64,000 bases of DNA, taken from positions 1,798,001 through 1,862,000 of the forward strand of contig NW_008481811.1 of the NCBI RefSeq assembly GCF_000365145.1, given 5' to 3'. This DNA is from Cyphellophora europaea CBS 101466 (Eukaryota; Ascomycota; Eurotiomycetes; Chaetothyriales; Cyphellophoraceae). The notes under the pieces are model-generated. The model was not told the DNA's origin. It saw only the letters and a list, made by a program, of their open reading frames with translations, and did not search any database. A program made the position numbers and the translations under genes. Positions 1 to 10,634 of this stretch are shown here, piece by piece (position 1 is the stretch's first letter; each line of letters opens with the position of its first letter).

Positions 1-887
1 TGTGACCTGTAGGCAACCCAGACGCTTGGACTGGGTTCGAAAAGTAGCAAGGATCATCCTTATAGCACCGATTAGTTATCATGCACGTTTCAGGCGTCGG
101 ATTTGCTGCCAATTGGCTGCGTGTGGGCTTCTCGCAAAGCTCTTCCCCTACCGGGGTATCGAAGACGCTATCGATACGTCAATTGCTATTTTCGTGTTAT
201 TGATGTGCAGCATAATGGTCTGATATCGTTGGAAGACAACCTACCGCAAGACAGTACAGTTCTCCTTGGATTTGGGTGCTGGACCAGTCTAGCATCTCCA
301 CAGCAAGGCCATCGCCCATGCAGCGAGGCGATATCGCTTGTAACGCTACAGCATACTTTGGTCACCAGATCCCCAACTTGGGCCAGGATGGGTCGATTAC
401 GTCGGGGCGTCCATAGATTGTAGCGACCTAGGTGATCTCAGGCAGTGGAAAGCTTGGCAACAACTTGCTTTACTTGCTATCATACCAGTAGGCGGGTTCG
501 CCGCAACAGCACCTTCTGCCCGGCTGGACAGAGCTCTGCGTAGAGTGCGGTCTCTTCGCCCCAGTTCCTTATTTTTGTGAGTCCCGACAACTCACCATAG
601 ACCAGAAGCTTAGTCTGATGTCAACCTACCTGGACAAAAAGCTTCCAAAGAGCAGACAGGCATCGTATGTGATTAATCTTTTATCTATTACGGGTTGTAC
701 TGTTCTACCCCCAATCATATATACTGGGAGTTCCAAAGCCATGCTGTCTACTCAACGGATGCCTTACCAAGCACCTGCCCACTAGGTAATTAGCTCAAAC
801 CTCCCTCCCTCCTCACAAGACCCCGCCCTCAAACCCGCCTCCCCGTTCCTTTCCACCCCTTGCCCTCCATGGCTGCGCTTGCCGCCC
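1..887. other. Intergenic region, no gene seen
   Basis: No open frame here resembles a protein family or shows a convincing spliced continuation. The last 100 bases run up to the stop codon of the minus-strand Vps62-like gene and are C-rich on the plus strand. The left edge could hold the untranslated end of a gene outside the window, which cannot be judged from here. Confidence 0.5.
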
Positions 888-2065
888 TCACACCTTCGCG
901 CCAATCAACGTCTTCTTAACGAAACACTCCGCCCCCTCATCTACATTACACACCGGCCCCCTCCCCAACCTCTTATCCCTCGGCCCCGTTGGCCCCGCCG
1001 TAAACTTCCTGGCACCAAACAAATTCATCTGCGCCGGATCCCCATCCGGCAACTGCGGATCCCCCCAGCGGCCCCTGTAATCCAACCACTTCGTCGGCGC
1101 CGCAGGCCCTCCCTCATTCCCTGGCGCCGGCAGCGCCGTGAATGTATCGCTCCTAATGTCATACTCATAAAAGCAAGCATTCCGCAACGGATCCCACAGC
1201 AAGCCCGCAGAGGTGCGGTCGGTGAGGATGACACCTGGGAAGGCGAGGCCGGGAAAGGCGGTTTCGTGCGGGCCCGGAGTGGCGTAGTTGGCGTGTGTGC
1301 CGCGGGCGGAGTAGACGAGGGGCCGGGTGGTGCCCGGGGAAAGAGAGAGGGTGGAGAAGGTGAAGGCTTGGCCGGAGGCGTGTTGGCTGTACCACGTTGC
1401 GAGGGGGGTGGAGGTTGTGGCGTTGAAGCGGATCCTGGAGGGACAGTGTCAGTAGAGAGTCACATATGGATGGGCTGTTGGCGGGATCAGGGCAGGAGCA
1501 AGAGGAGGAGTGGAAGATAGGTGCTACGGGAGGATGCCAAGAGACGGGTGATCACGTACATGTTATGCTCCCAGTCACCGACATGGTTGCCGAACTCAAA
1601 GTTGGGAATGCTTAATGGAGCATTCCCTTCGTTGTAGGCGTAGAAGTAGAAGTAGAAGACATCGAGAATGTCGTTGGTTTTGGGCACCGTGATGACTACG
1701 CTAGCCACGGCGCCTGGGGTGGATCCATCGGGGGTTGGTGCGACGCCATGAAACCATTCTGGCAGGGCGGTGATGCCTTCGTTGGAGGTTACGTAGACAC
1801 CTTCGCCGGCGAGAGAGTTGAGATTCGAGAGCGTTAGGGGAGAAGGGGCGTTGGGAATAGGATTGGAAGAGGCGTCGGTTGGGTGGCTGTTGGTGAGCTG
1901 TGCGGTGATGTCGGAGGGGAACCATTGCTCTTGTTCGTCGAGATGGACGAGGGGCGCGTGATCGAGGACGTATTGTGGCACAGAGCTGGTCTGGCGTCTG
2001 ATTGGTGTTGTGGAGGCGAGTGTCACCAACACCAGAGAGAGAATCGTCCGTTGCATAGTGAACAT
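888..2065 (-). CDS. Secreted Vps62-family protein
   Basis: Two exons, 2065-1560 and 1434-888, joined over a 125-nt GT-AG intron (1559-1435), give 350 residues. The junction reads through GDWEHNMIRFN, the hallmark 'GDWEH' segment of the Vps62 family, and this fixes the splice. The N-terminus is a typical signal peptide: MFTMQRTILS followed by a hydrophobic stretch and a small-residue cleavage region; the second Met, at residue 4, is an equally good start. Family members contain this domain with conserved W, H and Asp residues, but their biochemical role is poorly known; despite the yeast name (vacuolar protein sorting), many filamentous-fungal copies are predicted secreted proteins. No regulatory site was recognised upstream. 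The call rests on the conserved junction motif and overall layout, not on an alignment. Confidence 0.8.
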
Positions 2066-2798
2066 CGTAGGTGAAGTGAAGTAACCGCGGCCGAGGTAAA
2101 AGCAGTCGGCGCTGTATCATGGACAGCCGGGCAATTGTTAAGAGAGAGGCGGCCGGTCAAGACTGAAGTCAGCAAAAGAACGAGCGACTGATGTGAAACG
2201 AGCGACAACGCGAGGGCTGATATCAGCCGACCTCGCGTAGGAGAATGTAAGGCACCTGGCTGGGAAGTAGAGGCATATTGGACGCAACAACGCGCCCATA
2301 GGCGTATAAAAGAAGATGTACACCCCAGTGAAGACCGGGGTGAAGGGTCATCTGCAAGTATTGCCATACTGCATGTGATGTGCATGGATGCAGTCGAGGT
2401 TAGTCGGTTTCATCTCCGGCCTGGCGAATCAGAGTGTACAGTGTCTTCACGCGAAACCTGTATTGTCAATGGCTCGAACAAGGCAAAGAGAGTGTAGTCA
2501 CGAATGAGGAGTGCGAGCCGAGTGAGAGCCGTTCGAAAGGGTCCGGATCACCACAGGGGTGGTGCTCGGCTTTTGCTGGGACATGAGCTTGTTCGTTGGA
2601 GTTGCAGAGCCTCATATGGGGATTCCGTTGAGATTCGTCCTCCCATAGATTGGCTTGGGTGCAGCCACCTTTGGTATAGGATACGATTTGCTCGTGGACG
2701 CCGTCACCTTACCGGAATTCTTTCATTGGTGATATGCATGATATTAGTGTCCGCCGACTTGTCCTGGTACCGATCGTTGTGAAGGGAGGGGTGGAAGA

Positions 2799-2808
2799 GA
2801 CAGCGTCG
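2799..2808 (+). promoter_or_regulatory. Candidate UPR element (near match) for BiP
   Basis: The sequence GACAGCGTCG resembles the yeast UPRE core CAGCGTG with one mismatch at the last base. It lies about 430 bp upstream of the BiP start, where a Hac1-type site would be expected. A single near match in 1.1 kb is weak evidence. Confidence 0.2.
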
Positions 2809-2886
2809 GGTTGGTGGCGGGTACATGAGTAGGCATTAGTGCCAGCTGGCATTCTTTGTGATAGTGCCTAGTGACTCCTGATGACT

Positions 2887-2896
2887 CGAATATTCT
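2887..2896 (+). promoter_or_regulatory. Heat-shock-element-like palindrome
   Basis: CGAATATTCT matches nGAAnnTTCn, the two-unit core of a heat-shock element; a third, imperfect unit (cGAG) follows. It lies about 340 bp upstream of the BiP start. Fungal BiP genes are known to respond to heat shock as well as ER stress, so the position is sensible, but the motif is short. Confidence 0.35.
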
Positions 2897-3237
2897 CGAG
2901 CCTTCTATAGCCGAATTAAGGCTATTTGGGGCATGCATTGATGACAAGGACCACAATGCCAGGTGGCTTCAAGGGGCAGTTCGGGCTGCGAGTGATGATT
3001 GGGTGTTATGGGCCATTGTGGGGTGCTGCGGTGTGGCGGGCTGCACTGCAGGCCAGCTTGTCCTTTCGATGCCGGGCATTTTTAAATATCTTGCAAAGGT
3101 TTATGCTCTTCGCCGTTCATCCCCCCCATTCCCTCCTCGCTCTCCCTTGAGGACTCGATAGTACTGTTGATCAGTTGAGCGTCTCTCTTCGTGGATCATA
3201 GCAGCCTCCTTCTACTGACTGCGACCGCCCCCGCATC

Positions 3238-5307
3238 ATGGCGCGCAGAGCGGCTTCGTCCACCTTCCAGTGGACTACCATCTTCTACCTCCTCCTAATC
3301 TTCGTCTGCCCTCTGGCTCTGATCGGTTCTGTCAACGCCCAGGATCAAGAAAACCTCACCAACCCTGAAGATGTCGGCACTGTCATTGGTATCGATCTGG
3401 GCACCACCTACTCCTGTGTCGGTGTGATGCAAGGAGGCAAGGTCGAAATCATCGTCAACGATCAAGGAAACCGAATTACCCCTTCATATGTCGCCTTTAC
3501 CGATGAGGAGCGTCTGGTGGGTGATGCCGCGAAGAATCAGTATGCGGCGAACCCTACCCGCACCATTTTCGACATCAAGTAAGTTGCCTGCGCCCTGAAT
3601 CTGATGGTGTTACTAATCTATCCCAGGCGTATGATCGGTCGCAAGTTCAATGACAAGGACGTGACCCGCGATGCGAAGCACTTTCCTTTCAACGTTGTCA
3701 ACAAGGATGGCAAGCCTACCGTCGATGTCCAAGTCGGTGGCTCCAACAAGAACTTCTCCCCTGAAGAAATCTCCGCCATGGTTCTTGGAAAGATGAAGGA
3801 AGTCGCTGAGGCTTATCTCGGCAAGAAGGTCACCCACGCCGTCGTTACTGTCCCGGCCTACTTCAACGATGCCCAGAGACAAGCCACCAAGGACGCCGGC
3901 ACTATCGCTGGTCTTACCGTCCTTCGTGTTGTCAACGAGCCTACCGCCGCCGCCATTGCCTACGGCCTCGATAAGAAGGGCAAAGAGTCCCAGATCATTG
4001 TCTACGATCTTGGTGGTGGTACTTTCGATGTCTCGCTACTTTCGATCGAGGATGGTGTTTTCGAGGTCCTGGCCACTGCTGGTGACACTCATCTGGGTGG
4101 TGAGGATTTCGATCAGAGAGTTAGCGACTACTTTGTCAAGCTCTACAACAAGAAGAACAACGTCGATATCACCAAGGATCTCAAGACTATGGGCAAGCTG
4201 AAGCGCGAGGTTGAAAAGGCCAAGCGTACCCTGTCCTCTCAGATGTCCACTCGCATCGAAATCGAGGCTTTCCACGAGGGCAACGATTTCTCCGAGACTC
4301 TGACCCGCGCCAAGTTCGAGGAGCTCAACATGGATCTCTTCAAGAAGACTCTCAAGCCTGTTGAACAGGTTCTGAAGGACGCCAAGGTCAAGAAGGCCGA
4401 CATCGATGACATTGTTCTCGTCGGTGGCTCGACCAGAATCCCCAAGGTTCAGTCTATGATCGAGGAGTACTTCAACGGCAAGAAGGCTAGCAAGGGTATC
4501 AACCCCGACGAGGCTGTCGCTTACGGTGCTGCTGTTCAGGGTGGTGTCTTGTCCGGTGAGGAGGGCACTGCTGACATTGTTCTCATGGATGTCAACCCAT
4601 TGACTCTTGGCATCGAGACCACGGGCGGTGTTATGACCAAGTTGATTCCTCGCAACACTGTCGTGCCTACCAAGAAGTCTCAGATCTTCTCTACCGCTGC
4701 CGATAACCAGCCGGTCGTCCTCATCCAGGTCTTTGAGGGTGAACGCTCCATGACCAAGGATAACAACCTTCTCGGCAAATTCGAGTTGACCGGTATCCCT
4801 CCTGCCCCTCGAGGCGTGCCCCAAATCGAAGTCTCCTTCGAACTCGACGCCAACGGTATACTTAGGGTTACGGCCGGCGATAAAGGAACTGGCAAAGCTG
4901 AGTCCATCACGATCACCAATGACAAGGGCCGGTTGTCTCCGGAGGAAATTGAGCGCATGGTTGCTGAGGCCGAGATGTTTGCCGAGGAGGACAAGCTTAC
5001 CCGCGAGAAGATCGAAGCCCGCAATTCGCTCGAGAACTATGCCTTCAACCTCAAGAACCAGGTCAATGACGAGGAGGGTCTTGGCGGCAAGATTGACGAG
5101 GATGACAAGGAGACCATTTTGGAAGCCGTCAAGGAGGCCACCGACTGGCTTGAGGAGAACTCGGCCACCGCTGACAAGGACGACTTTGAGGAGCAGCGTG
5201 AGAAGCTTTCTGGCGTGGCTTACCCCATCACCAGCAAGCTCTACGAGGGTGCTGGTGGGATGCCCGACTACGGTGATGATGAGCCCGAGGGCCACGATGA
5301 ACTGTAA
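3238..5307 (+). CDS. kar2: ER Hsp70 chaperone BiP/Kar2
   Basis: Exons 3238-3578 and 3627-5307 with a 48-nt intron (TACTAAT branch, CCCAG acceptor) give 673 residues. An N-terminal signal peptide (hydrophobic core about residues 14-33) is followed by the Hsp70 ATPase domain starting IGIDLGTTYS (residues 50-59), with the phosphate-2 motif YDLGGGTFD and the adenosine motif LVGGSTRIP. The substrate-binding domain and helical lid follow, and the chain ends in HDEL, the ER retrieval signal. The protein translocates and folds secretory proteins in the ER lumen, drives ERAD and controls the unfolded protein response. Length and ends agree with fungal BiP. A long minus-strand frame (4036-5376) is the well-known antisense artefact of Hsp70 genes. 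Heat-shock and UPR-type elements upstream fit stress control. Confidence 0.98.
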
Positions 5308-6732
5308 GGTGTGGAAGCGACTTGCGACGATGCTCATGATATCCTCTTTTTCATTGTACACTAAAAGGAAAAGCATAGACTCACCCTGAAGTGCAGACGA
5401 GCCATTGGGGGAGCAGGGCGTTTGAGCGGTGGATTTGACTTGGAACTGAGTCTAGATAGCTATCATCCTTGCCCGAAATGCCCCAAAAAAGAATTTCAAG
5501 CCATGATTCTGAATACTCTGTCGCGTCTAAAGCTGGCGGTGACAAGGTTGGCCCGCTCGGACGAGGGTCGGTGCTGACTGCGGTCACTACAACTCCCAGG
5601 CGCCGCCAAGGGCATCCATATGGAGCACAAGACTGTTGACTCTTCTCTCTTTGATTATCTTATCAGCCTGGAAGTCATCTGGCGACCAACCGAATGAGGT
5701 GGCTTGTCCAAGCCAGTGACAGACAATCTTCCCTTACGAGCATCAGCGTGAGCCGAGATTTCCTGCTGCCCCTGATTTCACTAGTCGCCAACTGAACACG
5801 AGCTGCACCTGTACACCAAGTGCCGGCCCTCGAGCGCAAGACGGATCTGCGCCCGATCATCGATAGAGACTGCCACGCATGCACACGTGTGAAGAACACC
5901 ATCAAGAACGACCTGCTGGGGGGTTTCTGGTGAATACTGAGGAGTTTGGCCAGACCTCGCTTCGCTCTCAAGCGATACTCGCCTGGCGTGTACGCCACCC
6001 ATTTTCAACGTGAGATAACACACGTCTACCCCTGGAACTCTGTGCCGCCGATCTACCAAAGCTTAAGTTCCAAGGTCTTTGAGTGATGATCGTTGCCGTC
6101 ACTCCTACAGTGATACCACTTGTGGTCAGCCATCGGGCTGACACATCTCACGACGCATGCTGCCCTGATGTATAAGAGCCACCGCGAGCCTGGGCTGGCA
6201 ACGATGAATAGACGCGCTGGAGCTGACGCGCTCGTCAGCGGCACGGTTTATTTGTGGAATCAGCCCAGCTAGCCGAACACCAGCTGCATGCGTATCCACC
6301 ACCCACGGCGCTCGAGCACCTTGAATGCTGACTGGGATGCGAGGGCACTTTGCTCAATGCTGCTTACTTTTCCATGTTCGCGTTACCTGCACTGGGACAC
6401 ATTCGCCAGTCACTCCTGTCGGAGCTTTATCGAAAGCCTTCGGGTAAAGAGTTCACGACATTGACGATCTCACTTGACTACTCCAACCTGGGAACCAAAT
6501 CAACGCCACCACCCCGCCTCGTGGATGGGGTGAATACGGTTTTGGGAGACTCTAAGGACTTCCCGGAGCGCCTCTCTGCTAGTACGTGTAGAGCACAAGC
6601 TGATTCGCACACCCTTTCAGCTCAATGCCACAGACTTTCTGATCCGAGTGTTTGCCCCTAATGGCAGCCCGATATACTTCTCTACTGTATGTCCCGTTCA
6701 CCTGCGCTTTTGTCAAAACTGCCTGCGCGAGA
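5308..6732. other. Intergenic region, no gene recognised
   Basis: About 1.4 kb between BiP and the GT90 gene. Several frames of 60-107 codons occur on both strands, but none shows family features, a signal peptide or credible splice partners. The first few hundred bases should contain the BiP 3' untranslated region, and the last few hundred the GT90 promoter and leader. Confidence 0.45.
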
Positions 6733-8724
6733 ATGGCGCGAACGACGATTTCTCGCTCTGCGCCTTACATTGCTGTCTTTCTCGTTTGTTTCATTTGGTA
6801 TAATTTTCAGCTTCATCCCTTTGCTTCGATAAACCCGTGGCAGCGACCCATACGCGACTCAGCCCAGGAGCCTTTTCTCGCGAACTCATCTGATCTTCCT
6901 TCGGGCGGTCGGTTGGCGACAGCGGAATATGCGGAAGATGGACAGTTACGGCTTGTCGCAGACACTAGCAACTCGGCGTCGATAGATAGCCTTATAAAAA
7001 ATGCCGGCAGCCAGTTTGAAACTCTGCTCAGAGAACGATCCTCCACCCTCGAGGATGCCGCAAGAGCATATCGGGAACGAAGAGGGAGACATCCGCCTCC
7101 CGGCTTTGACCAATGGTATAAATATGCGCACGAGAATGGTGCTATTATTGTTGAGGATTTCTGGGATCAGATATACGAGGACCTGGAACCCTTCTGGGCC
7201 GTTAATCCGTCCTTGATACATTCGCAGGCGAGGAAATTGGGCATGGCGGTGGAGATCAAAGACGGCAGAGCGAATGCGACCACCGACTGGTTCTGGCACA
7301 CGATCTGGGCAAAGATGTTTGCCGAAGTGTCGCGCCACCTACCTGACATGGTCGTGCCCATGAACCCCATGGATGAGCCTCGTGTAATGGTGCCGTGGGA
7401 GAAGATGTCGGAATTGATGGCCGAAGCTCAGTCTACCAAAGAGTGGCTGCCAGTAGGACAGATGCGCCGGCGAGTACGCGGATGGGGAATGGAGACAGAG
7501 GAGGAAGACGAAGAAGACTCAGATCTCATGTGGCACGACAGCCCACCTTTCTCTTATGCGCGAGCGGCATGTCCGCCTGAGAGCCCCTTGCGTCGGCGTA
7601 CCGAGTCGACCACTCCACAGATGCTCACTGAAGAGATCATGCTTCATGCAAGGCAGCGGACCCACGACCCCGATCTCCAATCGTATACAAACCCCAGTTT
7701 TGTTACCAATTTCACCGAGTCGACAAGCCCGTGCAATGAGCCGGCGATTCAGTATTATCATGCGGCCCTCACAGATCCACTCACGGCCAGCACCTCCACC
7801 GACCTGCTGCCACTGTTTGGTGGGTCGAAATTCGCCACGGTCAACAACGACATCTTACTTCCGGCCCCCATGTACTGGAATGAAGAGGAGCGCTTCATGG
7901 AAGATGACCCGTGGGAATGGAATGCAAAGACGGACAGCGTCATCTGGCGCGGCACCGCCACGGGTGGTTGGAACAAGCCCAACACATGGACGCGTTTCCA
8001 CCGGCACCGCTTTGTCGCCCTCGTCAACGGAACCAAGTACGAGAGCGCGCATCAGAGGGCTTCTCGCGCCGACGACATTTTCAGTCCTCTGTGGCACCTC
8101 AGCGCCGTCTCACCCCTCAAGCCCGCGCTGCAACCCCATCTCTCCGCTTACCTCAAGCACCACGTCGACGCTGCCTTCACGGACCTGTTTTGCGATGACC
8201 ACGACGACACGAAGCCCGATGACCGTCCGTATGGCTCCTGTTGGTACACGTCGCCGCATTACGACGTCGTGCCTGGCCAGCGGCTCTCCGTGCAGTACCA
8301 GTCCAAGTACCTACCCGACATTGACGGCAACTCGTTCTCCGGCCGCTACCGCGCATTCCTGCTCTCCAACAGCCTGCCCATCAAGGCGACGCTCTATCGC
8401 GAGTGGCACGACGCGCGCCTCGTGCCGTGGAAGCACTTCGTCCCCATGAACAACCGCTTCGACGACTTTTACCGCCTGATGGAATACTTTGCGGGCTGTA
8501 GCGCGGAGATCTGTGGCCAAGATGTCAAAGGCCACGACGCGGAAGCGGAGGCCATTGCAAAGGCGGGCAAGGAGTGGGCGCAGAAGGCGCTCCGGAAAGT
8601 CGACATGCAGATTTACGTGTTTCGACTGCTGTTGGAGTGGGGGAGGGTCACGGACAAAGACAGGCGCAAACTGGGATGGACGGACGATATTTTGAAGCGT
8701 ACAAAGGCCACGGAGGAAAGATGA
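6733..8724 (+). CDS. GT90 (CAP10-like) glycosyltransferase
   Basis: A single exon of 663 residues from the ATG at 6733; the frame also opens upstream at 6652, but starting at 6733 puts a basic Met-Ala-Arg start just before one membrane segment (about residues 11-27), as expected of a type II Golgi protein. A luminal stem and catalytic region follow. The CAP10 domain is marked by DSVIWRGTATGG near the middle and, further on, by conserved His/Arg/Tyr-rich blocks such as SVQYQSKYLPDIDGNSFSGR. GT90 enzymes include cryptococcal Cap10 and beta-xylosyltransferase Cxt1; the sugar and acceptor in filamentous fungi are mostly unknown. The next gene on the same strand is another Golgi-type transferase (GT71), suggesting linked roles in surface glycan or glycoprotein synthesis, although this is only positional evidence. 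Confidence 0.88.
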   Translation: MARTTISRSAPYIAVFLVCFIWYNFQLHPFASINPWQRPIRDSAQEPFLANSSDLPSGGRLATAEYAEDGQLRLVADTSNSASIDSLIKNAGSQFETLLRERSSTLEDAARAYRERRGRHPPPGFDQWYKYAHENGAIIVEDFWDQIYEDLEPFWAVNPSLIHSQARKLGMAVEIKDGRANATTDWFWHTIWAKMFAEVSRHLPDMVVPMNPMDEPRVMVPWEKMSELMAEAQSTKEWLPVGQMRRRVRGWGMETEEEDEEDSDLMWHDSPPFSYARAACPPESPLRRRTESTTPQMLTEEIMLHARQRTHDPDLQSYTNPSFVTNFTESTSPCNEPAIQYYHAALTDPLTASTSTDLLPLFGGSKFATVNNDILLPAPMYWNEEERFMEDDPWEWNAKTDSVIWRGTATGGWNKPNTWTRFHRHRFVALVNGTKYESAHQRASRADDIFSPLWHLSAVSPLKPALQPHLSAYLKHHVDAAFTDLFCDDHDDTKPDDRPYGSCWYTSPHYDVVPGQRLSVQYQSKYLPDIDGNSFSGRYRAFLLSNSLPIKATLYREWHDARLVPWKHFVPMNNRFDDFYRLMEYFAGCSAEICGQDVKGHDAEAEAIAKAGKEWAQKALRKVDMQIYVFRLLLEWGRVTDKDRRKLGWTDDILKRTKATEER

Positions 8725-9182
8725 GCTTCAAGTGAGTGCTGTGGCGACAATCATGGTGGGAAAAGGCGCCGTGCGGACGACTCCGGTCGCTTTGGCTGCT
8801 GAGCCACACTCCCACATCACCCGCTTCGTTCTCCAACACGAGCCAAGTTTATGCGTCAGCATGGAATAAAGACTCCAGACTTGCAAGCGAGAGGTCCTCC
8901 CGCGACCCTCCGACGCCCGCATCTGAGGCTCACGCCCACTGGCCCGAAACATGCTGGGCCAAGTCTCGCTGACTGTCAGAAATGACGGCGCTCATCGCGC
9001 TGGATCCAGGCCAGGTACGAGCTGAAGTCTAATATTCGACGGTCTCGACAGAGATGAATCGCCGTTGAGGATTTCCATCTGGCGACCCTGTGCTGGGGAA
9101 TCTGCCTATTCACGATCTAGACATATACTCAACGATAATTGCTTGCACAGCCGCGAATACTCAGCAAGACGCCTTTTCATCG
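8725..9182. other. Spacer between two glycosyltransferase genes
   Basis: A 458-bp gap between the stop of the GT90 gene and the chosen start of the GT71 gene on the same strand. It holds no convincing gene, and presumably carries the terminator of the first gene and the promoter of the second. Confidence 0.5.
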
Positions 9183-10634
9183 ATGAAGCACTTTTCTCGG
9201 TGGCCCGTCTTTCTGATCGCCAGCACAGTCTTGATATATGGATTCTACACCGCCAACAGGGCATTCCCCATAATCCCTACGCCGAGCTGGATCACTCCAG
9301 CCGCACCGTCGTCGCTGCTCCTGGCCCAACAAGATCTCTGGGCATTGTTGTTTCCGCGCCTAGTCGCACACGAGCCGCAATGCGAGCCCATAAAGCACGT
9401 CAACGGCGGCGACTTGGTGGTCGGATACGATGCATCCCGTACCACGCAACGGCCTGATCGCCTCAACGTGACCGAGACGCAAGTCTCTGCCCTCCGCACC
9501 GCGCATCGAGCCTTCAAGACCCATCTCGAGGACATGCGCTACCAACTGCCCTTCGTGAACGGCACCCGCGGCATCGTCACCACAGCCGGAGGCAACTACC
9601 TCCCCGTCTCAGTCGTATCGATCCGCATGCTGCGCGAGACGGGCTGCATGCTACCAGTCGAAGTCTTCTTGGCCTGCGATGACGAATGGGACGCGGAAAT
9701 CTGCGACAACGTGTTCCCCAGCATGTCTGCGCGCTGTGTCGTGCTCGATAGCGTCTTCCGCCCTTCCCTCGCGGTTCGAATCGAGAAATATCAGTATAAA
9801 ATCATGGCCATCATCTTCAGCTCGTTCCAAGACGTCCTGTTCCTCGACTCCGACTCCTTCCCGCTGCACGACCCGAGCGGCCTCTTCACGGCCGAGCCGT
9901 TCCAGTCCACCGGCATGGTGCTGTGGCCGGACTTCTGGTTCGCAAGCGAGAGCCCGGCGTTCTTCGACATTGCCGGCCTCGAAATGCCGCCGCTGGCGCG
10001 CATGCCGGCCACGGAATCTGGCGAGCTCATGTATTCAAAGTCGAAACACACGCAGTCTCTGCTTTTGGCCCTGTACTACAACTTCTACGGCCCGGACTTC
10101 TACTACCCGCTGCAAGCCCAAGGCGCGCCCGGCGAAGGCGACAAGGAAACCTTCCTGTGGGCGGCCCTGGCGTTCAACGAGTCCTTCCACAAGGTCCAAC
10201 AGAAGATCCGCGCTTTGGGATATATCACGACGAGCAAGGAGTGGCGCGGTTCGGCGATGGTGCAGTATGATCCCCGCACCGACTTGCCTCGAGCGGCGGC
10301 ATCGTCGGATGGCAGAGGAGACGATGAGGGCAGGACAATGGCACGGCCGTTGTTCGTGCACGCCAACTTCCCCAAGTTGAATCCCGGCTCGATCTTCCAG
10401 GACGTGTCGTTCGGCGTCACGGGCCCGACGAGGGATGCGGACGGGACGATGCGCCGGATCTGGCACACGAGCGCGGACGAGGCCGTCGCGTTCTGCGGGT
10501 ATGATGCGGAGAGGCGGCTGTGGAGTGTCGTAAGGGAGATTGCTTGTCGGTATGAGGGCAAGTTCGTCACGTGGGAGGGCCGGAGGGATGTCTGCGTGAA
10601 TGCGACGGTGTATTGGGACAGGGTTTTTGGGTGA
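9183..10634 (+). CDS. Alpha-mannosyltransferase, MNN1/MNN2 family (GT71)
   Basis: A single exon of 483 residues from the ATG at 9183, chosen because it begins MKHFSRW directly before a membrane anchor (about residues 8-25). The 31 upstream codons in frame look non-coding. The catalytic region contains the GT-A type metal-binding motif in VLFLDSDSFPLHDP, preceded by NYLPVSVVSIRMLRETGC, typical of the Mnn1/Mnn2 group that uses GDP-mannose to extend N- or O-linked mannans in the Golgi. It follows the GT90 gene on the same strand. Whether it is alpha-1,2 or alpha-1,3 specific cannot be told. The sense strand is C-rich in the first half and more G-rich near the end, a pattern shared with several other genes here. 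Confidence 0.88.
   Translation: MKHFSRWPVFLIASTVLIYGFYTANRAFPIIPTPSWITPAAPSSLLLAQQDLWALLFPRLVAHEPQCEPIKHVNGGDLVVGYDASRTTQRPDRLNVTETQVSALRTAHRAFKTHLEDMRYQLPFVNGTRGIVTTAGGNYLPVSVVSIRMLRETGCMLPVEVFLACDDEWDAEICDNVFPSMSARCVVLDSVFRPSLAVRIEKYQYKIMAIIFSSFQDVLFLDSDSFPLHDPSGLFTAEPFQSTGMVLWPDFWFASESPAFFDIAGLEMPPLARMPATESGELMYSKSKHTQSLLLALYYNFYGPDFYYPLQAQGAPGEGDKETFLWAALAFNESFHKVQQKIRALGYITTSKEWRGSAMVQYDPRTDLPRAAASSDGRGDDEGRTMARPLFVHANFPKLNPGSIFQDVSFGVTGPTRDADGTMRRIWHTSADEAVAFCGYDAERRLWSVVREIACRYEGKFVTWEGRRDVCVNATVYWDRVFG

Larger units (their letters stand above)
2066..3237. other. Divergent promoter region upstream of BiP and the Vps62-like gene
   Basis: A 1.17-kb gap between divergently transcribed genes. 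No coding signal stands out. It holds a perfect two-unit heat-shock-type element and one near match to the unfolded-protein-response core (listed separately). A pyrimidine-rich stretch (about 3118-3150) and an A/T-rich stretch near 3079-3090 lie just upstream of the BiP start and may be core-promoter sequence. Confidence 0.5.

Noticed and set aside
4036..5376. A 446-codon open frame on the minus strand opposite BiP, with hydrophobic Leu/Val-rich translation.
   Set aside because: Long antisense frames opposite Hsp70 genes are a known result of Hsp70 codon pattern. The translation is a mirror of the chaperone codons with no domain of its own.
7556..8449. A 297-codon plus-strand frame rich in Arg, Ser, Thr and Pro overlapping the GT90 gene.
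   Set aside because: It is a shifted frame of the GT90 coding sequence without any recognisable feature.
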